A stretch of 23,785 nt of DNA from Candidatus Lindowiibacteriota bacterium (GTDB lineage: Bacteria > Lindowbacteria > 2-12-FULL-62-27). The stretch spans positions 1 through 23,785 of the forward strand of contig JAHFCY010000021.1 of assembly GCA_023249255.1 (NCBI GenBank), read 5' to 3'. This document shows positions 14,683-22,049 of the stretch, piece by piece. A model generated the notes under the pieces. The model saw nothing but the letters and a program-made list of their open reading frames with translations, had not been told where the DNA came from and searched no databases. Both the position numbers and the translations under genes were made by a program. Within the stretch, counting starts at the first letter, position 1. Every line of letters begins with the position of its first letter.

Positions 14683-15097
14683 CAACGAATACATATACAC
14701 CTTTGGCACGCCAGGCCGGCCTGACTGTAAAACATTGATCCTCCAACTTGCGGACCATGCCGGTGTTGTCAGCCTGTTTGTGCTGAGAATGGTTGTTGAC
14801 GAAATTGGGCGGAATCTCAATGCGCCGAGGTTGAAGCGTTGCCATGAATTTTGGCGAGCGATGGGCTGTTTGATCGACGAGGATGAGGCCGTCCCGTTTG
14901 GGCTTTTCGCATCGTATCTCAATCGAGGCCTGAAACCCGCCGATGCCCTCATCGGCGTCCGCCTAAGGCGGACCGAACGGGTGGGCGCCGACTTCCTCAT
15001 CTCCGAAAACCGCGATTTTCTCGCCCTCTCCAAGCCGCTTCCGTTCCGCATCATGAAAGCGGCCGCCTTTCTGAAAGAAATCTTAACAATTTCCTAA
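14663..15097 (+). CDS. PIN-domain toxin, VapC-like (TA pair 4)
   Basis: The 144-aa product starts at a TTG inside the antitoxin gene. RLVLDSNEYIYTFG holds the first catalytic Asp (D6). MVVDEIGRN holds Glu 47. KPADALIGVRLRR holds Asp 94. GADFLISENRDFL holds the final acidic cluster (Asp 110, Asp 118). This is a complete set of metal-binding residues for a VapC-like endoribonuclease. The start has no good ribosome site, so translation is probably coupled to the antitoxin. Its stop codon TAA overlaps by 4 bp the stop of the convergent M6 peptidase gene. It is the intact paralogue of the truncated toxin at 9169. Cellular RNA targets cannot be read from sequence. Confidence 0.85.
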   Translation: MRLVLDSNEYIYTFGTPGRPDCKTLILQLADHAGVVSLFVLRMVVDEIGRNLNAPRLKRCHEFWRAMGCLIDEDEAVPFGLFASYLNRGLKPADALIGVRLRRTERVGADFLISENRDFLALSKPLPFRIMKAAAFLKEILTIS

Positions 15098-18000
15098 TCA
15101 CCGGATTTCATCCAATTCGGGGCGAAGATGGAATAATCAGCGTCTGTGACATAACCGTCATTGTTAAAATCCGCCCTCGCATCATATTTTGAGTTTCCTG
15201 ATTGGGTCATCCAAGCTGGCGCCAAGATGCTGTAATCCGCGTCGGTTACATAATTGTCGTCGTTGGCGTCCCCGCCTTTCAGGGTATTGCCTGAAAACGT
15301 GAAATTCGTGATTTTTCCGCCGGAAACTGTCATCGTTCCCGACATTCTAAGCGTTCGGGACTCTTTGATTTTGACGGTGAAGGTGCCGTCACCGATGGAC
15401 GGGATCACAAACGCGCCGCTCGAGTCCGTATATCCGTCGTTCAGAGTATCGCCGCCTGCGACGTAAACGACCATGTGGATTCCCGACCGATTCGTCCCGC
15501 GGCCTTCGATGGTTACGTTCAGAGGCGTGTCCGAGATCGAGTAGTTGCCCAGATAAGCGCGGGCGGTCAGGCCGGAGCTGTCGGTCATGGTGAGGAGCCG
15601 AACGCCACCGACGGTGATGGAGACGGTGCAAAGACTGACGCCGGAACCAAACGACGCAGAGGCGGTCGGCGTCACGGCGCCGGAATCGACGGCGAGCGTG
15701 ACGGTATTGACGGAACCTGTATATGTCTCGGCGTACTGGTCGAGGGCGACGATTTTCAGCGCAAAAGATGTTCCGGCCGACACGGTGTCCGGTTTGTTGA
15801 GGCGGTATGATGTAAGGATCCGTCTTTGTGCGCTCGCCTGCGAATCCGAATAGAAACTTTCGTTGACCCAGGGACCGGCCGCATCATACGCCGTTACGCG
15901 GTAATAATACCGTGTGTACGACGCGGCGCTCGTGTCCTGATACCGGATCGTCGAAGATCCCACCTGCGCGACCATCGGCCACGAGGATGTGTCCTTCACC
16001 GTGCTCCGATACACCCGATATCCCGACAGCCCGACAGCCCCGCCGTTCGCCTCTTCCTGCGCCGCCACCGCCGACCACTCGAGGATGATCGACGTCTCGC
16101 TTGCGCTCTGCGCGACGGCCGCCACCGTGTCCGGCGCGTGCGGCGCCGTCGTGTCGGCGCCCACGGTCGTGTCGACCTCGGTCAGCCGCCAGGGCTGGTA
16201 AATGACCGAATCGAAACCCGACGCCTGGGATATCCTTTTTCGAATCGTGAGGGAGTCTGTCGTGTACCAGTAATTGCGGTCAAAGATGGTTTGGGGTGTA
16301 GAGACCGTATATGGTATGGATACGGCGCTGTCCGGGTTGGTTGATGAAGGTTTGATGTTATTTTTCTCAAATGTATCCGTGGATGAGTAGTAGATATAGA
16401 CCTGATATTGAGAATTGTCCCTAATGGTATTCTGAACGAACAGATTGTTTGTGCCTGTTGAGGTTGTGGAAAGATAAACTCCGTATCTACTGGCCGTCAG
16501 GAGATTGCTCTTGAAGATGTTGTTGGCCGACGAATTAACCAGTTCAACGGCGGCATTGTAACAGGAAGTCACCGTGTTTCCGATGATCATGTTCGCCGAT
16601 CCTCCAAAGAGTTCAATTCCATCGAATCCGGTATTGCTGATCGTATTGCCGGTGACGGTGTTGTTGTCGGAAGACAGGAAGATGGGATAATCCCCGCCCG
16701 TAATGGTATTACTGCTGATCAGATTGGCCGAGCCGCCGGACAGGTCAATGGCGTTCCCCGATTGGGAGGCCATCGTATTATTTGAGATCGTATTGCCGAA
16801 ACCGCCGAACAATCTCACTCCGGATGAACCGACGGAAAAATAGTTGTTGCCGATGCTATTGCCGGAGGAATTTGAAATCTCGATGTCGCGTTGTTCCGCG
16901 CCTTTGAACACACTGACCGATATCGTGTTGGTGTCCGATCCGCTGGACATAGAAATTCCATATTGGCATACCGATATGCTGTCACCCGTGATGGTTGAGC
17001 GATCCACGTTGATGAATTTCATTCCGTATTCGGCATCGCAGACCGCAAGATTCCTGATCAGCAGATTTATCCGGCCGGTCGCATAAATCCCGTATTGATA
17101 GAAAGTAAAACTCGAACCGGGAGGATTGAGAACCGTCGAAGACGAATCCTTGCCAATCAGGCTGATGCTGTCCGTGATGACATAAATGACAGCCGACTCC
17201 GCGCCGCCGATGTACATCGTTGACGTATAAAGGCCCGCGTCCAGCCAGATCGTGTCCCCCGCGGTGGCCAGGCTCATCGCCTTCGATAGACTCAATAGCG
17301 GATTTTGCGCCGTCCCGTCACCCATGAGTTCCGATCCGGCGGAATAGGTGTACGAATCGCCCGCAGTCGACGCGTCGTTCACGTACCAGTTCACGCGCGG
17401 CGCCGCCGTGGTCGAGTCATAGTACGGTTGAGAATCGGAGTAGAAACTTTCATTCACGAACGGGGACGCCCCATCAAATGCCGTCACCCGGTAGTAGTAA
17501 TTATTATTCGCCAACGACACGTTCGTATCCTGGTACCGGATCGTTCCCGAACCGAGTTGCGCCACCTGCACCCACGACGACGTGTCTTGCATGTTACTAC
17601 GGTACACCCGGTATCCCGACAGCCCCGCGCCGCCTGCGTTAGCATCCTCGTTCGCCGTCACCGCCGACCACTCGATGACGATCAACGTGTCGCTCGGCAG
17701 GCCGAGGATCGCCACCGTGTCCGGAGATTTGGGCGCGACCGTGTCGGCGACGGCGGTCGTGTCGATGACGGCAAGACGATAAGGCGACCACGCGGACGCC
17801 GTGTCTGCAATCTTCGCCCTGATAGTCACCGAATCGGCCGACCCGAACCAGTTGCGGGTCAGGGTCTGGGCGAGGCCGCCTTGGTTGTAGACGTTGTTGA
17901 CGGCGTTGCCGGTGATGTTATTTTTTGAGATCACGTTGTTTCGCGATGAGCCCTCGATCCAAACGCCTGTGTCATTGCCGAAGATGTCGTTTTGGACAAC

Positions 18001-21000
18001 GACGTTGGTATCAGAATTGGACACGCGAATGCCCGCGTCCGCGTTGGTTTTGACCGTGTTGCCGCTCACCGTGTTGTTGTTCGAACTCGAATACAGGTAG
18101 ATACCCTCGTACGAATTCGAATTGGTCGCGTTGCCGCTCACCGTGTTGCCGTTCGAATTCGATGCCAGATAGATACCGTGGAACGAATTCGCATTGGCGG
18201 TGTTGCCGCTCAACGTGTTGGTGTCGGAACCATTCAACAGATAAATCCCCATGCCGCCGTTGGCGCTTGCGCTGTCGCCTGACAGGGTGGAGAGATCCAC
18301 ATTATAGAAGTGAATGCCGTCATACGCGCCGGTTACGCCGATGTTTTTGACGAGAAGACCTGTCTGCGTGTCGGCATAGATGCCATAGAGTCCAACGACC
18401 GTGTTCGCCCCGGGCGGGTCGATGATGGTCGACGCCGAGTCCTTACCGATGATCGTGATGTTGTCCGTGTCGATCTTGAACGCCGCGGTTTCCGTGGACG
18501 ATACCGTCACGTACGTGTCATTGTACAACCCGGCGTCGACGTAAATCACTTCACCGGACTTGGCCGACTGCAACGCGCGAGCGACCGACCGGAACGGTTT
18601 GGACCGCGACCCGTCGCCGTACGACGTGTCCGATCCGCCGGCATAGGTGAACGAGTCTGTCGCCGCCCGGGTATCGTTCACGAACCAGTTCTTCAGTGAC
18701 GAGTTCAGCGCGGCGTCGGAAGGCTGGGAGTCGCTGTAAAAACTCTCGTTCGCGAAGGGACTGGCCGTGTCGAACGCTGTCACGCGGTAATAATATGTCT
18801 GCCCCTGCAATACGTTCGTATCTTGATACCGGATCGCGCTCGACCCAACCTGCCCCACCCGGATCCACAACGACGTGTCTTTGACCGTGCCTCGATACAC
18901 GCGATATCCGGACAGGGCGACACCGCCGGCTGCCGTCTCTTCGTTTTTCGTGACCGACGACCACTCCAGAATGATCGATGTGTCGCTTGCGCCCTGACCG
19001 ATAATGGCGACGGTGTCCGGCGCTTTGGGCGCGACCGTGTCGGCGTTGGCGGTAGTGTCGACGATCCCGAGGCGGTAGGGTTGCCAGGCCGACGCGGTGT
19101 CTGCGATTTTGGCGTTGATCGCCACCGAATCGGCCGTGCCAAACCAGTTGCGAGCGAGGGTCTGGGCAAGGCCCCCGGAATTTTTTACATTTGTCGAGTT
19201 CGAGAAGATATTGTTTTTCGATATCGTGTTGCTGACGCAATTGCCGATGATCCAGACGCCGGTGTCATTCCCAGTCGACTCATTCTGTTGAATGATATTG
19301 TACGCCGCGTCCTGGATTCCGATTCCCGAAGCCGTATTGTTTCGAGTCACGTTGTTTTGGATGATGTTATACGAATCTGAAAGCACTACGATCCCATGGT
19401 AATTTGAATTGACCGTGTTGTTCGAGATCGTATTCGTTTCGGAAGACGAAAGGATGTACATACCAAAGTCGCACGTGCTCACGCTGTCACCCGTAATGGT
19501 TGAACGATCGACGTCACTAAAACTAATACCTCTTTCAGCATCGAGAATGCCCAGATTTTTGATCAGCAGATTCTGCCGTCCCGTGGCGGATACGCCGTAA
19601 GCCAGGGATTGATTGTTGGGCCCGGGCGGGTTGATGACCGTCGCGTTCGAATCCTTGCCGATGAGGGCGATGTTGTTGGTGTCGATGACGACCGTTTCGG
19701 GGTACGTGCCGGCGTCGATGTAGATGGTCTCACACGATTTCACTTTTTTCAGGGCCGCGGTGATCGTGCGGAACGGGGCGGCGGGGGAACCCACGCCTGT
19801 CGTGTCGGATCCGGGGGAGTAGGTGAACGAGTCCGACGCCGTGGAGGCGTCATTCACGAACCACGTTTTGTACTGGGTGTCCCGGATGAATGCGGTAAAC
19901 AGGGCTTTGCCGCCCACGAGTTGAATATTCTCGATTTCAAATCTCGCCTGGGACCCGGACCATGGACGCGAGTTGGGGACGGTGGAATTGCCGAACGCCG
20001 TTTTATTTTGACTGCCGGGCCAGGGGACGCCCACGGTGGAGGCAACAACGTCGACGTCGGAACTGTCGGCTTCGACCACGTCGACCCGGCGATGCGCAAC
20101 GGACGGGATACTGTTGACGTCATTGTTCGCGAACGACCCCATGCTGTTGTCGACGTGCCAGATGACGACGCCGTTGCCGGGGGAGGTGTCGAGGCCGGAG
20201 TTGATCGGGCCGCGAAACTCGAAAAGAAAATAGTCCGTGTCCTTGTTGATTTCCGAAAAGATTTTGTAATTCTTCGAGTCGGATTCGCAGGGATTGAGAG
20301 CGGGCGCCGAATCGGTTTTCAATACGATCGTGTCCGCCCAGGAGAGGTATTCCCTGGACCACGGATCCATCCAGGAAGGCGAGTCGCCGGCCGGAAGTCC
20401 GAGATAACCGCCGCTGGCCATCAATGACCAGTCGGCGACGCCGCTGGAGGATGATACCGTGTTGTAAAGATCGGGAAGACCAAATCCGTGTCCCAGTTCG
20501 TGACAGACCACACCCAGCATGGTGACGCTGTCGAGGGGCGAAATCGGCGAGGGACCGGCCGTGGCCGGCATGAGGATACCCAGAGTCACCGTGTCCTGGG
20601 TCTGCCTGTCAGTATAGCTGTCTTCAAGACTGTCAAAAAGCCCCGCGGGCAGGTCGCCGGAGCGGCCGCTGACTTGGATCGCCATCCCGGCGTCAAACAA
20701 AATGACAATGTCGTAGACTCCGAAATTGACCCACGTGTCGACCCGCTCGAGAACCTCTATGATCAAACTCAGTAGATTCTGGTCCGACGACGAGTAATTG
20801 TCCATCGTGTTGTGGACCGTGACCATGAGCGTGTCGAAAACGGTGTAGGACAATTGAAGTTTGCCGTACGATACCGCCCGGTAGTACGTGTCGGCGCGGT
20901 TCAAGGTGATCCGGACGGTATCCCCTACGGCTCTCGTGTCGCCGTCTCCATCGAGGAGGAACTGACCTTTGCCGGTGGTGCTGGTGACCGCGTCCTGCTG

Positions 21001-21321
21001 GAACTGAACCAGCAAGGCGGCGATTTTGAGACCGCCGGACGGAGATGTGGGCTTGTTCGGCGCCATTTTGCCTCCCGGGGGCGGAGTGTAAGGAGGCGGC
21101 GTGCGTTGGACATATTTGTTCCAGAGATCGCCGCGGGCGGACCGGCATGACGGAACGGTCTCACCTCGGGCGATCATCTCCGCCGCTATTTTTGGGAGAT
21201 AAGGCGCGGCGGTCGCCGGGGGCAGTGCAAGGGTCGAAAGCCCGCTATATAATATGGAGAGGAGGAGAACCCTGACTATCCTTTTACGGGTCGAATTGAT
21301 CGACGGCACCAGAAATGTCAT
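15094..21321 (-). CDS. Exported M6-type metallopeptidase with three beta-helix/FN3 cycles and dockerin
   Basis: The 2075-aa protein starts at ATG 21321 with no ribosome site but a promoter close upstream. The signal peptide (RVLLLSILYSGLSTLALPPATA) is cleaved near residue 38. Residues about 95-330 contain HELGHGFGLPD, with zinc ligands H274, H278 and D284 and catalytic E275, then DWSLMASGG, as in M6/immune-inhibitor-A-type peptidases. Residues 350-480 are a beta-rich extension. Three cycles of about 390 residues follow, from residues 484, 878 and about 1270. Each begins W(F/Y)VND, has DAG-Y and IGKDS, right-handed helix rungs (TISNNTV type), and ends in an FN3 module (LSGYRVYR...YYYRVTAFD). 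An Ig-like module, a carboxypeptidase-regulatory-like domain and a two-loop dockerin close it. It is a predicted secreted protease; the helix cycles may bind or cleave glycans. No typical glycosidase residues were identified. Confidence 0.9.
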   Translation of the reverse strand: MTFLVPSINSTRKRIVRVLLLSILYSGLSTLALPPATAAPYLPKIAAEMIARGETVPSCRSARGDLWNKYVQRTPPPYTPPPGGKMAPNKPTSPSGGLKIAALLVQFQQDAVTSTTGKGQFLLDGDGDTRAVGDTVRITLNRADTYYRAVSYGKLQLSYTVFDTLMVTVHNTMDNYSSSDQNLLSLIIEVLERVDTWVNFGVYDIVILFDAGMAIQVSGRSGDLPAGLFDSLEDSYTDRQTQDTVTLGILMPATAGPSPISPLDSVTMLGVVCHELGHGFGLPDLYNTVSSSSGVADWSLMASGGYLGLPAGDSPSWMDPWSREYLSWADTIVLKTDSAPALNPCESDSKNYKIFSEINKDTDYFLFEFRGPINSGLDTSPGNGVVIWHVDNSMGSFANNDVNSIPSVAHRRVDVVEADSSDVDVVASTVGVPWPGSQNKTAFGNSTVPNSRPWSGSQARFEIENIQLVGGKALFTAFIRDTQYKTWFVNDASTASDSFTYSPGSDTTGVGSPAAPFRTITAALKKVKSCETIYIDAGTYPETVVIDTNNIALIGKDSNATVINPPGPNNQSLAYGVSATGRQNLLIKNLGILDAERGISFSDVDRSTITGDSVSTCDFGMYILSSSETNTISNNTVNSNYHGIVVLSDSYNIIQNNVTRNNTASGIGIQDAAYNIIQQNESTGNDTGVWIIGNCVSNTISKNNIFSNSTNVKNSGGLAQTLARNWFGTADSVAINAKIADTASAWQPYRLGIVDTTANADTVAPKAPDTVAIIGQGASDTSIILEWSSVTKNEETAAGGVALSGYRVYRGTVKDTSLWIRVGQVGSSAIRYQDTNVLQGQTYYYRVTAFDTASPFANESFYSDSQPSDAALNSSLKNWFVNDTRAATDSFTYAGGSDTSYGDGSRSKPFRSVARALQSAKSGEVIYVDAGLYNDTYVTVSSTETAAFKIDTDNITIIGKDSASTIIDPPGANTVVGLYGIYADTQTGLLVKNIGVTGAYDGIHFYNVDLSTLSGDSASANGGMGIYLLNGSDTNTLSGNTANANSFHGIYLASNSNGNTVSGNATNSNSYEGIYLYSSSNNNTVSGNTVKTNADAGIRVSNSDTNVVVQNDIFGNDTGVWIEGSSRNNVISKNNITGNAVNNVYNQGGLAQTLTRNWFGSADSVTIRAKIADTASAWSPYRLAVIDTTAVADTVAPKSPDTVAILGLPSDTLIVIEWSAVTANEDANAGGAGLSGYRVYRSNMQDTSSWVQVAQLGSGTIRYQDTNVSLANNNYYYRVTAFDGASPFVNESFYSDSQPYYDSTTAAPRVNWYVNDASTAGDSYTYSAGSELMGDGTAQNPLLSLSKAMSLATAGDTIWLDAGLYTSTMYIGGAESAVIYVITDSISLIGKDSSSTVLNPPGSSFTFYQYGIYATGRINLLIRNLAVCDAEYGMKFINVDRSTITGDSISVCQYGISMSSGSDTNTISVSVFKGAEQRDIEISNSSGNSIGNNYFSVGSSGVRLFGGFGNTISNNTMASQSGNAIDLSGGSANLISSNTITGGDYPIFLSSDNNTVTGNTISNTGFDGIELFGGSANMIIGNTVTSCYNAAVELVNSSANNIFKSNLLTASRYGVYLSTTSTGTNNLFVQNTIRDNSQYQVYIYYSSTDTFEKNNIKPSSTNPDSAVSIPYTVSTPQTIFDRNYWYTTDSLTIRKRISQASGFDSVIYQPWRLTEVDTTVGADTTAPHAPDTVAAVAQSASETSIILEWSAVAAQEEANGGAVGLSGYRVYRSTVKDTSSWPMVAQVGSSTIRYQDTSAASYTRYYYRVTAYDAAGPWVNESFYSDSQASAQRRILTSYRLNKPDTVSAGTSFALKIVALDQYAETYTGSVNTVTLAVDSGAVTPTASASFGSGVSLCTVSITVGGVRLLTMTDSSGLTARAYLGNYSISDTPLNVTIEGRGTNRSGIHMVVYVAGGDTLNDGYTDSSGAFVIPSIGDGTFTVKIKESRTLRMSGTMTVSGGKITNFTFSGNTLKGGDANDDNYVTDADYSILAPAWMTQSGNSKYDARADFNNDGYVTDADYSIFAPNWMKSGD
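15097..15284 (-). repeat. Dockerin-encoding repeat, copy 3
   Basis: Third copy of the 3'-terminal dockerin repeat (offset 5337 from copy 2), more diverged. The homology extends about 15 bp past the stop codon into the end of the convergent PIN toxin gene, as at 9740-9760. Upstream of about 15284 the regulatory-like domain is conserved mainly at protein level. Confidence 0.8.
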
Positions 21322-21337
21322 ATCAAATAATGCAGGG

Positions 21338-21367
21338 ATTATGGCTTAATCAGGAAATAATGGTCAA
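21338..21367 (-). promoter_or_regulatory. Promoter of the M6 peptidase gene
   Basis: TTGACC (21362-21367), 18 bp, CATAAT (21338-21343) on the minus strand, followed by CATTATTTGATATGACA containing the ATG at 21321. The expected leader is only about 10 nt and lacks a ribosome site. The gap 21322-21400 holds nothing else obvious. Confidence 0.55.
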
Positions 21368-21400
21368 TAGCGCGAACAGCCCTCCCCGGGAAAACAGTTA

Positions 21401-22039
21401 TCAGGCGGATTTTTTCGGCAGGAGTTCGAACCGGTGGACTTTGTCTCCGATCGGGATCGAGAGAACATATTTGAAGGCGGGGACGAATTCGCTGATCAGA
21501 TAGCCTTCCACGGATTCGTTCACCGGGAGAGTCGCGGGTTTGAGCAGGACCTGCTGGAGGGACTCATACGCGGCCGCGTTTTTTTTCAGGATTTCCTTCA
21601 GTTGCGCGGCATCCGGGTCGGACGGCAGGGACGCGGTGTCGCCGGTCAGCATCCGATAGACGGACCCGAGGCTCGCGTTCAGGGGTTTGAACAGATCGCC
21701 TTTCACGCCCTGCGTATAGACTTTCATGGCGGCAGGCTTCCCCTTTTCGCCCACGGCGGTCAGAGAAATCCGGTCCGGGGCGATCTCGACGGGCTTATCC
21801 GAAAAATTTTCGTATCGGACCCAGACCACGACACAATTTTCGTGGACGATTCCGAATATCGAAACGTCGGAATTTTCCAGGTGAGACACGGCGACCGGAT
21901 AACCGTGGGCGTCGGCAAGTTCGATGCGGTCCGCGGCGGAGATGGACGGCACGAGTTGGAACGTATCTTTGGGCGGCGTCTGGTCGCAGGCGATCGATAC
22001 GAGAGCCGCGAGGATCAGGACCGCATTTCGAAATTTCAC
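21401..22039 (-). CDS. Putative lipoprotein, unrecognised family
   Basis: The 212-aa product starts at a GTG preceded by GGGGGAG with a 3-nt gap, a strong ribosome site. The N-terminus MKFRNAVLILAALVSIAC is a lipoprotein-type signal with Cys 18 as the predicted lipidated residue; the lipobox is acceptable but not ideal (Ser at -3). The mature part is mixed alpha/beta with strands such as CVVVWVRYENFSDKPVEI, which resembles an immunoglobulin-like fold with a conserved bound-partner face, and an Ala/Leu-rich helix at about 145-165. I recognise no domain. It lies 10 bp after the TonB-C-domain gene on the same strand, so both are probably one operon and envelope-located. It is 79 bp before the separately promoted M6 peptidase gene. 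Confidence 0.75.
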   Translation of the reverse strand: MKFRNAVLILAALVSIACDQTPPKDTFQLVPSISAADRIELADAHGYPVAVSHLENSDVSIFGIVHENCVVVWVRYENFSDKPVEIAPDRISLTAVGEKGKPAAMKVYTQGVKGDLFKPLNASLGSVYRMLTGDTASLPSDPDAAQLKEILKKNAAAYESLQQVLLKPATLPVNESVEGYLISEFVPAFKYVLSIPIGDKVHRFELLPKKSA

Positions 22040-22049
22040 TTTCTCCCCC

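Noticed and set aside
18000-18300. Repeated GTGTTGCCGCTCA-like DNA in the M6 gene as a possible mobile repeat
   Set aside because: It encodes successive N-T-V-S-G-N-T beta-helix rungs; the repetition is explained by the protein fold.
19609-20427. 272-aa plus-strand ORF
   Set aside because: Antisense to the M6 peptidase domain, whose zinc motif and family features are intact on the minus strand; composition is typical of a shadow frame.
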